Part shown: one piece after another, positions 45,700-54,354 of the stretch | Layout: each line of letters begins with the position of its first letter | How positions within the stretch are numbered: the stretch's first letter is position 1 | Assembly: GCA_016789745.1 (NCBI GenBank) | Contig: JAEUQF010000066.1 | Location: forward strand, 1-54,911 | Origin: Bryobacterales bacterium | GTDB taxonomy: Bacteria > Acidobacteriota > Terriglobia > Bryobacterales > Bryobacteraceae | Reading direction: 5' to 3' | DNA length: 54,911 nucleotides | Position numbers and translations under genes: made by a program | The notes under the pieces: model-generated | Seen by the model: only the letters and a program-made list of their open reading frames with translations | Database searches by the model: none | What the model was told of the DNA's origin: nothing

Positions 45700-46347
45700 T
45701 CACAGAATATTCACCGCGCGCGCGGCCACCATCGCCAGCGTCGCCAGCGAGATCGACGCCTGCAGCATCATCAGCACCTTCGCCCACGCCGACAGCACCG
45801 GAGCATCCGTCGGCGAAAATGCGGTGCTCGTATTGAACGCCAGGAACAGATAGTCGATGAACCGCGGCTGCCACCCTTCTTTCCCCACCAGCACCCGCCG
45901 CACTTCCGGCGGCATACTCAGCTGCGGAAACAGAAACGCCCCGCCACAATACACCGCGTGCTTCGACCGGTGATGCGGGCCTCCCGCATCAATCCGCCAG
46001 TACCACGACGCGAACACGAAGATATTCATGCTCCACAAAATCAGCGCCGCGCGCAGTAACTCCATCGCCTCGCCCCGATGAGTAGTAAGGTCGACAATCA
46101 GTTGTACCAGCGCATAGGCAAGCTGCGCGGTCACAATCGCCGCGGTCGCATGGCCCAGCCGGTCGTGCCAGGGCTTGATCAGCAGAGCGAGGGTCGCAAG
46201 TACGGCCACCACCGCCACCCCAGCCCATCCCAGCCCCGCCGATAACGACGACGGCAGCAATCCATTGAGCGCGGCTACGGCCAGCAGCGCGACCACCCCG
46301 GGCCAGCGCGGCTCCGGCGTGATGCCATGTTCTGACGAATGACTCAC
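45700..46347 (-). CDS. Integral membrane protein, possibly ion-channel-like at the C-terminus
   Basis: 215 residues with about six hydrophobic segments (VVALLAVAALNGLLPSSLSA; WAGVAVVAVLATLALLI; ALILWSMNIFVFASWYW; VLMMLQASISLATLAMVAA). The loop before the last helix reads FLAFNTSTAFSPTDAPVLSA, close to the pore-loop text of two-helix (ion_trans_2-like) channel proteins (TxSTxxGDxxP-like), though the usual GYG/GDG is not present. I do not assign a channel with confidence. It follows the metallo-hydrolase gene by 18 bases on the same strand. Confidence 0.6.
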   Translation of the reverse strand: MSHSSEHGITPEPRWPGVVALLAVAALNGLLPSSLSAGLGWAGVAVVAVLATLALLIKPWHDRLGHATAAIVTAQLAYALVQLIVDLTTHRGEAMELLRAALILWSMNIFVFASWYWRIDAGGPHHRSKHAVYCGGAFLFPQLSMPPEVRRVLVGKEGWQPRFIDYLFLAFNTSTAFSPTDAPVLSAWAKVLMMLQASISLATLAMVAARAVNIL

Positions 46348-46365
46348 GCTCTTAGCTAATCACGA

Positions 46366-47331
46366 CTAGCGCCCCGCCGCTGTCGACAGACGGCGGTAGA
46401 CACTCCGCACCGCCCCCGCGCTCGGGCTCGCCCCGAACGGTTGATGCTTCGTTAGATCCACCTCGCCGGCCACCTGGTCCGCGGACTTGCCCGCCTTCAT
46501 CCCCGCCCGCACCTGCTCCAGCATGTCCTTCAGGTACGCCCGCTGGCCCCGCAGCGTCGCCGTTGTCCCCAACTGCCCATGCCCGGGAACCACCGTCTGC
46601 ACCTCCCAACCGGCCAGCGTCTCCAACGCGCGAATCCAGTTGTCATGATCGGCATCGCGGTCACCCACATTGTTCCCGCTCGTCCAGTTCACACAAAGGT
46701 CGCCGGTCATGAGAATCCGCTCCTTCGGCAGATACGCCACCGCGTCCCCGCGCGAATGTGCCGGCCCCATGCGGATCAGCTCCAACCGCCGTGTCCCGTC
46801 ATCAAAGGTCACCTTGTCCTCAAACAACAGCGACGGATGCTCCAACCCGTAGTTCTGCGCGCGCGTCTCCGCCGCCACGTCCCGGTCATACTGCGTAGCC
46901 CCCGCTCGCGACGCCCGCCCGTAGACCTGGTTCTGCCAGTCCGCCTCACCCTTCTCTCGCGATTCGGCCCCGCACTCCCGCGAACACACCACCGTCGCCC
47001 CCGCCGCACGAAACTGCGCCGATCCGAACGCATGGTCGGCGTGATAGTGCGTATTGAACAGAAAGCGTATCGGCAGCGACGTCGTCTTCCGGATCTCCGG
47101 CAATATCTCCTTCGCGGCCCAAGGGAAGTTCGCGTCAATCACCACCACATAGTCGCGAAACACCACCCACGTGCAGTTCGCCGGACGCCGCGTCGCCGTA
47201 TCCCCCTGCCAGTAAAAGACGCCAGGCGCCAGTTGCCGTACCCGCGTCGAGGAGGTCTGCGCCACCGCGTTGGCCAGCACTAACAAAATCAGGAAGCCCC
47301 CGGCCAGCGCCGGGCGTGTCAATCTGCGCAT
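46366..47331 (-). CDS. Secreted metallo-beta-lactamase-fold hydrolase
   Basis: 321 residues. A signal peptide is at 1-24 (GGFLILLVLANAVA-Q). The core starts VRQLAPGVFYWQGD and has the zinc motif HxHxDH at residues 95-100 (THYHADHAFGS). Further His and Asp ligands are in GPAHSRGDAVAYLP, MTGDLCVNW and VVPGHGQLG. It fits the quinoprotein-relay/SoxH-like group of exported MBL-fold proteins, which are of mixed or unknown substrate. Beta-lactamase activity is not implied. It heads an operon with the membrane protein at 45700. Confidence 0.82.
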   Translation of the reverse strand: MRRLTRPALAGGFLILLVLANAVAQTSSTRVRQLAPGVFYWQGDTATRRPANCTWVVFRDYVVVIDANFPWAAKEILPEIRKTTSLPIRFLFNTHYHADHAFGSAQFRAAGATVVCSRECGAESREKGEADWQNQVYGRASRAGATQYDRDVAAETRAQNYGLEHPSLLFEDKVTFDDGTRRLELIRMGPAHSRGDAVAYLPKERILMTGDLCVNWTSGNNVGDRDADHDNWIRALETLAGWEVQTVVPGHGQLGTTATLRGQRAYLKDMLEQVRAGMKAGKSADQVAGEVDLTKHQPFGASPSAGAVRSVYRRLSTAAGR

Positions 47332-47410
47332 CGGGCTACCAGCCTACCATCGCCACAGCCGCACCGGAGATCCGATATGCTTGGACAACAACACGAGCGA
47401 ATCCCACCCG

Positions 47411-47416
47411 AGGAGG
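47411..47416 (+). promoter_or_regulatory. Ribosome binding site AGGAGG for the exported PLP enzyme
   Basis: AGGAGG at 47411-47416 is 8 bases before ATG 47425. It chooses this start over the ATG at 47377 and leaves the twin-arginine motif about 25 residues in. Confidence 0.7.
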
Positions 47417-47424
47417 TTGATGCC

Positions 47425-49122
47425 ATGCCAGAGAATCTGCCAAACCCCAACGAAACGCCGGAAGTGTCCGAAGACAAGCCCACCACTGGCGCCACACGCC
47501 GCGATCTGCTCGCGATGGGCAGCGGCTTTGCCCTGCCGGCCCTCACGGGCGGCGCCGCGGCACCCATGCTCTCCGCGGCCACCGGCCCCCTGCGCCCAGG
47601 CCCCGACATCTATCAGTCCATCGGCGTCGAGCCCGTCATCAACTGCCGCGGCACCTTCACCATCATTGGCGCCTCCGTGGAATTGCCCGAAGTGCGTGCC
47701 GCCATGGATGCCGCCGCGCAGAAATTCGTCCAGCTGGATGAACTTGCCGAAGCCGTCGGACGCCGCCTGGCCGAACTGACCGGCGCCGAGTGGGGCATGG
47801 TTTCCTCCGGCTGCGCCGCCGGCCTCAAGCACGTGGCCGCGGCCTGCGTCGCGGGTGGCAATCCCGAAAAGCTGCTGCGCATTCCCGACCTCCGCGGTCT
47901 GGATAAAACCGAAGTCGTCGTGCCGCGTACCTCCCGCAGCGCCTATGACCACGCCATCCGCAACATCGGCGTCAAGATGATCAATGTCGACAGTATGCAG
48001 GAACTGGAAAGCGCCTTGAGTTCCCGCACCGCGATGGTCTATCTGATCGCCGGCGGGTCGATGCGTAATGGCCCGATGACGCTCGAAAACATCGCCAAGG
48101 TCGTGAAGCCGAAAGGCATCCCCATCCTCGTCGATGCCGCCGCCGAAGTGCTCACCATCCCCAATGTCCACCTCGCCGCCGGCGCCGACGTTGTTGCCTA
48201 CAGCGGCGGCAAGGCCATCTGCGGTCCCCAATGCGCCGGCCTCCTGCTGGGCCGCAAGGATCTGCTCATGTCCGCCTGGCAGGCCAGTTCCCCGCACCAT
48301 GGCCCGGGCCGCGACAACAAAGTCGGCCGCGAAGAGACCCTGGGCATGGTGGCCGCGGTGGAAGCCTGGGTCAAGCGCGACCATAAGGCCGAATGGCAGA
48401 AGTGGCTCAGCTATCTCGACACCATCTCCAAGCGCGTGTCCACCATCGATGGCATCACCGCCACCGTCCGCGAACCGCAGGGCCTCTCCAATCGCAGCCC
48501 CGCCCTCGTCATCTCCTGGGACCCCAACCGCCTGCATGTCACCGGCGAAGAGATCGCCGAAGAAGTGGCCCGCAGCAAGCCCCGCATTGCCTTGGGCGCG
48601 AGTTCCGGCTTAGGCCGCGGCCCCGCCCCCGTCGAACAAGCCAACGTCACCGCCATCGACATCACCGCCTGGATGATGCAGCCCGGCGATGACAAAGTCG
48701 TGGCCGAGCGCCTCCACCAGGTGCTGGGCCGCAAGCGCAGCCCCAAGCCCGCCCCCGCCGCGCCCGCCGGCAACCTCACGGGCCGTTGGGATGTCGATAT
48801 CGAATTCTTCAGCAGCCGCAGCACCCACGTCCTCACGCTGGAGCAGAAGGGCAACGTCGTGCAGGGCTCGCACAAGGGCGACTTCTCCACCCGTGACGCC
48901 TACGGCAGTATCGAAGGCGATCAGGTGAAGGTGCGCAGCGCCGACAACGTCCCCGGCGATTCCATCATCATGACTTTCGTCGGCGCGTTGACCGGCGACA
49001 CCATGTCCGGCAAGCTCTACATGGGCGAGTACCTGAACGCCAAGTTCACCGCCAAACGCCACATGTATCCCTCCACCACGCGCAGCATCGTGGTGCCCGG
49101 CGGACCGCCGCTCGCCAACTAA
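47425..49122 (+). CDS. Tat-exported SelA-like PLP-dependent enzyme with a C-terminal beta domain
   Basis: 565 residues. Residues 1-50 form a Tat signal with TRRDLLAMGSGFALPALTGG. The PLP core resembles the SelA/DgaE (aminotransferase class V-like) group: YQSIGVEPVINCRGTFTIIG, SSGCAAGLKHVAAACV, PILVDAAAEVLTI with Asp237 facing the PLP nitrogen, and SGGKAICGPQCAGLLLGRKD with Lys263 as the likely Schiff-base lysine. After residue 440 a short Pro/Ala linker leads to an about 100-residue beta domain (TGRWDVDIEFF; LTLEQKGNVVQGSHKGDF), a module common on exported acidobacterial proteins. The reaction could be a beta-elimination or ammonia-lyase on a sugar amino acid, but this is only family guesswork. 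Exported PLP enzymes are rare. It converges with the PPC gene by four bases. Confidence 0.83.
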   Translation: MPENLPNPNETPEVSEDKPTTGATRRDLLAMGSGFALPALTGGAAAPMLSAATGPLRPGPDIYQSIGVEPVINCRGTFTIIGASVELPEVRAAMDAAAQKFVQLDELAEAVGRRLAELTGAEWGMVSSGCAAGLKHVAAACVAGGNPEKLLRIPDLRGLDKTEVVVPRTSRSAYDHAIRNIGVKMINVDSMQELESALSSRTAMVYLIAGGSMRNGPMTLENIAKVVKPKGIPILVDAAAEVLTIPNVHLAAGADVVAYSGGKAICGPQCAGLLLGRKDLLMSAWQASSPHHGPGRDNKVGREETLGMVAAVEAWVKRDHKAEWQKWLSYLDTISKRVSTIDGITATVREPQGLSNRSPALVISWDPNRLHVTGEEIAEEVARSKPRIALGASSGLGRGPAPVEQANVTAIDITAWMMQPGDDKVVAERLHQVLGRKRSPKPAPAAPAGNLTGRWDVDIEFFSSRSTHVLTLEQKGNVVQGSHKGDFSTRDAYGSIEGDQVKVRSADNVPGDSIIMTFVGALTGDTMSGKLYMGEYLNAKFTAKRHMYPSTTRSIVVPGGPPLAN

Positions 49123-50867
49123 CGCGCGTCCGGCGTGCGCACGTAGATAGAAGGCTGCGGCAGCGGACGGCGCGTGTCGTTCCGCTTGCCGTCCGGCCCA
49201 ATCCACAACGTGCTCAGAGCCTCTACCACCGGCCCGGAACCATCGGCGGCACGCCCCCGCAGGCGCACCGGATAATCGCCCTTTGCCTCGGCGGGCAGTT
49301 TCAGCTTCAGCTTTACCACCGGGATGTTGATGTTATCGCCATCCCCCGATGGCCCGAAATGCATATCGGCCCGGAACTGCCCCTTGGCTTCCGGATGCCC
49401 TTCCACCCACACATCCACGGCCTTCTCAAAGCCCGGATGCTTGATCAGCAGCGCCTCGATTTCAGCCTCTCCGCCGGCCACCGCCGTCGCCTCCTCCGGC
49501 TCATACAGCAACTGGAACGACGGCGCCTCCGAAGCGATGTGCACTCGGTACGAATACGCCGCGCCGCTCCGATCGGTACGGTCCCGCACCAGCAGCGTCG
49601 CCGCCTCCGTGCGTTCCGGCAGGTAGTACAGGCTGCTATCCGGGTTGCCGATCACCGTGCCTTGCCCCGACATCAGGTCATCATGCTCGGCCAACAGCTT
49701 GCCCTCGGCGCTCCACAACTCCAGCACCGTGTCTATAGCAGGCAGCCCAAGTTGCGTCGCCAGCGTCCAGGCGTGCAACGGCCTGCCCGCCGTCAGTTGC
49801 ACCGTGTGGCGATTCGCCTTCTCCGTCAGTAACCCGTCAATCGACGACGCGTCCGTATCCACCTCGAACGACATCGCCTCCGCCGTCCCATGCTTCGTCA
49901 CCAGGAACAGCCGCCACAGCCCGGGCCGGGCCTCAGGCGGTAGCACAAACGAAGCCTCCACCTGCTTCGCCGACGCTTTCACCTCCGTCGCTTCAACCCG
50001 CAACAGCCCGCCGTCACTGCCATCCACCGGCATCGAATAGGGAAACGTCAGCCGGTAATGCTCCGCTCCCCGCGAACGCCGCACATACGCCCCCGTAGTA
50101 TGCTCCAGTGCCTCACCGCTAATCCGCACCCGGTACGTTTGCCCCGGCCGCGCCCCCAGCGGATGCATGCCGCTCACCACCGGCAACTGCGAAACCTGCA
50201 GCTGATAGCCGCAGTTGTCATCGCACGACACCCCCTGCGGACCGCGATACTGATCCACCTTCAACGTGTACGTGCCGTCCTTCGGGAACGTCACCGCCAG
50301 CCGAGGCGTCTCCAGATACTCATCCTGATCTTCGCTATACGTCAGCTCCCGGCCCGCCTCGTCATACAGCCACAACGAGCATTCCAGAAAACCGCCGCGT
50401 TCAATCGACTGCAGGTCGAACAGCCACCGTTCCCCCTGCCTCGCCTCAAACGTGTAGAAGTCCTGGTCGGCCAGTCCCTTCAAATACCCATGAATCACCT
50501 GCGGCTGCAACGCAATCGTTTGCTTCGGTTCCACTTCACGCAGGGCAGGGAACTCGTGCACGTTGAACAAACGCGTGTTCGTCGGCCCCGCCGCCGTCAG
50601 CAACTGGATGCGATGCGGGCCCAACGCGGCGCCAGGCGCAATCCGAATGGTCCCCTTCACCGACTTCGCATCGGATTCCTCCGCACCCAACCATTCCAGA
50701 TCAGCCGTGTCGAAGCGAACGCCCGTCACCGCGCCGAAGTCCTTCCCCACAAACTCCACCGCCACCGTCGTGCCCGCCTGCCCGCCCAGCGGCTCCACGC
50801 GCGACAGGTTCGGAAGCGGCGTCGCCGCCCACAGCGCCCATTGCAGCAGCAGTCCAACGGTCAGCAT
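49119..50867 (-). CDS. Secreted protein with IPT/TIG-like and pre-peptidase C-terminal-like domains
   Basis: 582 residues. A signal peptide covers 1-15 (MLTVGLLLQWALWAA). An IPT/TIG-like domain (VEPLGGQAGTTVAVEFVGK) is followed by a PPC-like domain (VIHGYLKGLADQDFYTFEAR, GTYTLKVDQYRG), then a second such pair and an end domain with NINIPVVKLKLKLPAEAKGD. No enzyme motif. It is the third gene of the DUF1549-DUF1501-PPC operon; the stop of the DUF1501 gene and this start overlap as TGATG. Similar three-gene sets are found in planctomycetes and acidobacteria. It may give substrate or surface binding to the other two products. Confidence 0.8.
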   Translation of the reverse strand: MLTVGLLLQWALWAATPLPNLSRVEPLGGQAGTTVAVEFVGKDFGAVTGVRFDTADLEWLGAEESDAKSVKGTIRIAPGAALGPHRIQLLTAAGPTNTRLFNVHEFPALREVEPKQTIALQPQVIHGYLKGLADQDFYTFEARQGERWLFDLQSIERGGFLECSLWLYDEAGRELTYSEDQDEYLETPRLAVTFPKDGTYTLKVDQYRGPQGVSCDDNCGYQLQVSQLPVVSGMHPLGARPGQTYRVRISGEALEHTTGAYVRRSRGAEHYRLTFPYSMPVDGSDGGLLRVEATEVKASAKQVEASFVLPPEARPGLWRLFLVTKHGTAEAMSFEVDTDASSIDGLLTEKANRHTVQLTAGRPLHAWTLATQLGLPAIDTVLELWSAEGKLLAEHDDLMSGQGTVIGNPDSSLYYLPERTEAATLLVRDRTDRSGAAYSYRVHIASEAPSFQLLYEPEEATAVAGGEAEIEALLIKHPGFEKAVDVWVEGHPEAKGQFRADMHFGPSGDGDNINIPVVKLKLKLPAEAKGDYPVRLRGRAADGSGPVVEALSTLWIGPDGKRNDTRRPLPQPSIYVRTPDAR

Positions 50868-52102
50868 CAGAACAACTCGCGGATCGGCACGCCGCTGTCG
50901 TTCATCTTCACCGGACGCCCATTGCTCCGGTATTCCTTATGCGGCTCAATCCCCATCTTCTTGTAGATCGTCGCCCCCAGGTCTTCAATCGACAAAGGCC
51001 GGTCCTTCGGCGCGCCTCCCTGCGCGTCGCTGGACCCGATCACCTGGCCGCCCGGCACTCCCGCGCCCGCCACCGCCACCGAAAACACGCCCGGCCAATG
51101 ATCGCGCCCCGCCGAGTGATTGATGTGCGGCGTCCGCCCGAACTCGCCGATCACCAGCACCAGCGTCGACGCCAGCAGTCCACGGTCTTCTAAATCCTCC
51201 AGCAGCGTGGCGAACGCCTGATCAAACACCGGAAATATCTTCCGGCTCGATTTCTCCACCTGCCCATGCGAATCGTAGCCGCCTTGAAACACCGCCGCCA
51301 ACCGCACCCCCGATTCGATCAGCCTTCGCGCCAGCAGCGTGCCCTGGCCCGCCGTGTTCCGCCCATACCGGTCCCGCAGCGACGCAGGCTCCTCTTCGAT
51401 GTTGAAAGCCTTACGCGCCGATTCGCTGGTCACCAGGTCAAATGCCTTCTGGTAGAAGTGATCCATCCCCTCCAGCAGCTTCGACTTCTCCATCTCCCGC
51501 AAATCGGCATCCATCGCTTGCAACAGCCGCGTCCGTGCCGCCGATTCCTCCAGCGACACATTCCGCGGCAGGCTCAGATCCTGCACCTTGAACTGCTTGG
51601 CCCCCGGGTCGCCCGTAATGAAGGGATCATAAGCCGCCCCCAGGAACCCCGCATCGGCGCAGATGTCGCGCCGCGGGATACACACAAACGGCGGCAATCC
51701 ATTGCGCGGTCCCAATTCCTTCGCCACCACCGACCCGTATACCGGATGCTTGAACGCATTGTTCGGCCGCGACCCCGAGAAGATATACTGCTTCGCCTTC
51801 TCATGGATCGCTTCCTTCGAATACATCGAGCGAATCACCGTGAACTTCTTCAGGTTCTTCGCGCAGTTCGGCAGCAGCTCGGAAAAATGCACGCCGGGAA
51901 TCGCCGTCGGAATCGTGCCGAAACTCCCCCGAATCTCGGAGGGCTGCTCCGGCTTCGGGTCGAAGCTGTCGTGCTGGCACGCGCCGCCTTCCTGAAAGTA
52001 GATGATGCAGTTCTTCGCCGGGCCCTCCGACGCCAGCAGCCGAGGCAGGTCCAGCCCCAACACCGAAGCACCGATGCGTAGAATATCGCGGCGTGTGTTC
52101 AT
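50867..52102 (-). CDS. Tat-exported DUF1501 family protein (second copy)
   Basis: 411 residues from the ATG at 52102, preferred over 52141 because MNTRRDILRIGASVLGLDLP is a twin-arginine N-terminus and the ATG overlaps the upstream stop as ATGA. The body shows CIIYFQEGGACQHDSFDPKP, VIRSMYSKEAIHEKAKQY, VLVIGEFGRTPHINHSAGRD and HWPGVFSVAVAGAGVPGGQV, the usual DUF1501 order. It is shorter than the copy at 15242 (484) and rather different in sequence. As there, it follows a DUF1549 gene and should act outside the cytoplasm. Metal-dependent hydrolase of alkaline phosphatase type is the family-level guess. Confidence 0.9.
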   Translation of the reverse strand: MNTRRDILRIGASVLGLDLPRLLASEGPAKNCIIYFQEGGACQHDSFDPKPEQPSEIRGSFGTIPTAIPGVHFSELLPNCAKNLKKFTVIRSMYSKEAIHEKAKQYIFSGSRPNNAFKHPVYGSVVAKELGPRNGLPPFVCIPRRDICADAGFLGAAYDPFITGDPGAKQFKVQDLSLPRNVSLEESAARTRLLQAMDADLREMEKSKLLEGMDHFYQKAFDLVTSESARKAFNIEEEPASLRDRYGRNTAGQGTLLARRLIESGVRLAAVFQGGYDSHGQVEKSSRKIFPVFDQAFATLLEDLEDRGLLASTLVLVIGEFGRTPHINHSAGRDHWPGVFSVAVAGAGVPGGQVIGSSDAQGGAPKDRPLSIEDLGATIYKKMGIEPHKEYRSNGRPVKMNDSGVPIRELF

Positions 52103-54285
52103 TGGTTTAGTTGAAACTCCCTGGTATTCAGCAACGCCCACAACACGTTCTCAAAGGCTCGGCGGCGCGTGCGCCCGGCCTGCTTCTCAGCAGCAAGAAA
52201 TGCCTCGATATTCGCCCACTCCTGCTCGGCCGGCGGCCGCGATAACGCCCGCAGATAAAGCGCGTTCGCCACCGCCCGGTCGTCTACCGTATCCTCCAAC
52301 AGCGCCGCCAGCACGTTCTTCGGCGATTCCACCTTCTCCCGAATTGCCTCCGCATTCATCAGATGCAGCGCCTGTGCCAACGAAGGCGCGGTACTGCGCG
52401 GCTCCATCGTGTCCCGCCGCGGATGGCCGAACGTCGTCAGAAAATACGTGGACCCGATCGTCGCCACCAGGTCCTTCGCCGTCGTCCCTTCCGGATAATT
52501 GTTGAAGCTCTGCGCAACGCCCGTCACTTGGCCCAACGCATCCAGCAGCACTTCCGCCGGCAGCTTCCGCGGCTCATACCGCGCCAGCAACGTGCGCTCC
52601 AGCGGATCGCCGCCGTTCGCCCGCCCCGGCGCCCGCGACGCCAACTGATACACCTGCGAATTCAAAATCAGCCGGTGCAGCGGCTTGAACCGATACCCAT
52701 TCTCTACAAACGCACGCGCCAGCGTCTCCAACAACGCCGGGTGCGACGGCATGTTCGTCGACCGGAAATCATCGGCAGGCTCCACAATGCCAGCCCCAAA
52801 GTACTCCGCCCAGATGCGATTCACCGTCGCTTTGGCAAACTGCAGCTTCTGCTCGCCCAGAATCCAATCCGCCAGCACTTCCCTTCGATCCCGATCCCCA
52901 ATCTCCGGCGTCGTGCCATCCAGAAAGCGCGGCGCCACCGGCTGCTTCGTGTTCGGATGAATCACTTCACCCTCGCGCGTGTTGTACCAGGTGCGCCGAT
53001 ACTGCGCATACCCGTGCTTCACCTTCATCCGCCCCAGAAACGCCGCCATGCCGTAGAAATCATCCTGCGTCAGGTTCTCCAGCGGATGGTTATGGCACTC
53101 CGCGCATTCAATCCGCTGGCCCAGGAATAGACGCGTCACCGTCGGCGTCGCCTTCGACACTTCGAAGGTCTTCAACATGAAGTCAATCGCCGGGTGCCAG
53201 AAGTTGCCCGCCGGATGCACCGTCGTATCGCCGGTAGCCGTCAGCATCTCGCGGACCGTCTGGTTGTAGGGCTTGTCCGCACGCACCGCCTCATACAGCC
53301 ACCGCTTGAAGGCATAGTTGGTCCGGCCCTGCGAATAATACTGCGAATTGCGGAACCAGTCCTCGAACTTCACCAGCCAGTGCGTGGCATACTCCGGCCG
53401 CTCCAACAGCGCATCAATCAACGCAGCCCGCTTGTTCGGCTCCGAATCATTCACGAACCGTTCTGTTTCCGCCGCCGTCGGCAGCACGCCGATCAGATCC
53501 AGAAACACACGCCGCACAAACACCCGATCCGAACTCCGCGGATACGGCGCGATCCCCACCTCCTCCAGTTTTGCGAACACCGACGCATCCAGTGGGGCAG
53601 ACCTCCAGGTCTGCGCTCGGCCTCCAGGCCGAGCCCCCTCCGCCACGATAAACTGCGCCGTCGCGGTCTTCCCCGTCCCCCGCGCCATCACCACCGTCAA
53701 CCCTCGCCCCTTCGCCGATGCCAACCCCGCCGCCGACACCGTCACCACGCCCTCATCATTCACCGCATACCGCACCTGCCTGGTCAGGTCGATCGTCGTC
53801 CCGTCCGACAGCTTCCCACTCACCCGCAACTGCACCGTAGCCCCAGGCTTCAGAATCAGCTCCCGCGGCGTGATATCAATCGAAAGAATCCGCGGCCCGC
53901 TCGACCGCAACTTCGCTCCCTGCTGTAGCCACTGCAGCAACGTCTGGTACTCATCGGTATTCTTCGACAGCAAATGCCCGCCGCCATGCGCAATCGCCAG
54001 CGTCGGCTTCCGCAACAGCAGCGAGTTCTCCGGCGCTTTCAGATCCACCCGCCGCCCGTTATGCTTCGCCGTGATCATCTCGTGATCCGCAGCTGCATCG
54101 GCCCCATACAACGACAACTTGAATCCGTTCTGCCCCGCCGGCGACCCATGGCACGCCGAACTGTTGCACCCCTTCGTCGTCAATAAAGACAGCACGTCCC
54201 GCTCAAAGCTGATCTCCACCGGCAGCGTGGCGGCCTGCACGCATCCCAGTCCCATAAATCCCAGCCAGACAATGTGCCCAGTCAT
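52099..54285 (-). CDS. Cytochrome-like DUF1549/DUF1553 protein with Ig-like domain (second copy)
   Basis: 728 residues. Signal peptide 1-19 (VWLGFMGLGCVQA-A). A heme-like motif CNSSACH is at 40-46, with four residues between the Cys as known in this branch, followed by GSPAGQNGFKLSLYGAD. A BIG2-like Ig domain follows (ITPRELILKPGATVQLRVSG), then DUF1549 (FVRRVFLDLIGVLPTAAETE) with CAECHNHP at 394-398, and DUF1553 (FAKATVNRIWAEYFGAGI; LHRLILNSQVYQLASRAPG). About residues 217-230 are encoded by an inserted double hairpin (53597-53634) between the Ig and DUF1549 domains. The stop overlaps the DUF1501 start as ATGA. It heads the three-gene operon and is divergent from the oxidoreductase at 54355. 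Confidence 0.87.
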   Translation of the reverse strand: MTGHIVWLGFMGLGCVQAATLPVEISFERDVLSLLTTKGCNSSACHGSPAGQNGFKLSLYGADAAADHEMITAKHNGRRVDLKAPENSLLLRKPTLAIAHGGGHLLSKNTDEYQTLLQWLQQGAKLRSSGPRILSIDITPRELILKPGATVQLRVSGKLSDGTTIDLTRQVRYAVNDEGVVTVSAAGLASAKGRGLTVVMARGTGKTATAQFIVAEGARPGGRAQTWRSAPLDASVFAKLEEVGIAPYPRSSDRVFVRRVFLDLIGVLPTAAETERFVNDSEPNKRAALIDALLERPEYATHWLVKFEDWFRNSQYYSQGRTNYAFKRWLYEAVRADKPYNQTVREMLTATGDTTVHPAGNFWHPAIDFMLKTFEVSKATPTVTRLFLGQRIECAECHNHPLENLTQDDFYGMAAFLGRMKVKHGYAQYRRTWYNTREGEVIHPNTKQPVAPRFLDGTTPEIGDRDRREVLADWILGEQKLQFAKATVNRIWAEYFGAGIVEPADDFRSTNMPSHPALLETLARAFVENGYRFKPLHRLILNSQVYQLASRAPGRANGGDPLERTLLARYEPRKLPAEVLLDALGQVTGVAQSFNNYPEGTTAKDLVATIGSTYFLTTFGHPRRDTMEPRSTAPSLAQALHLMNAEAIREKVESPKNVLAALLEDTVDDRAVANALYLRALSRPPAEQEWANIEAFLAAEKQAGRTRRRAFENVLWALLNTREFQLNQ
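53597..53634. repeat. Double-hairpin palindromic repeat inside a coding sequence
   Basis: Two adjacent perfect palindromes: GCAGACCT-CC-AGGTCTGC at 53597-53614 and GCTCGGCCT-CC-AGGCCGAGC at 53615-53634. They keep the reading frame of the DUF1549/DUF1553 gene and encode a short Gly/Arg-rich linker (GARPGGRAQTWRSAP). The plan matches the element at 25356-25394 (paired stems of 8-9 bases, tiny loop), so it looks like a mobile or expanding palindromic repeat. Confidence 0.8.
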
Positions 54286-54354
54286 GGTGAACCATAGATA
54301 TCATATGCGCGCGCCGGGGTGTAGAATTGGCTTGAATCCCGTTCGGACACCGTT

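Noticed and set aside
46366..47331. Antibiotic beta-lactamase
   Set aside because: The HxHxDH fold motif is shared by many hydrolases; spacing and neighbours do not point to beta-lactam hydrolysis.
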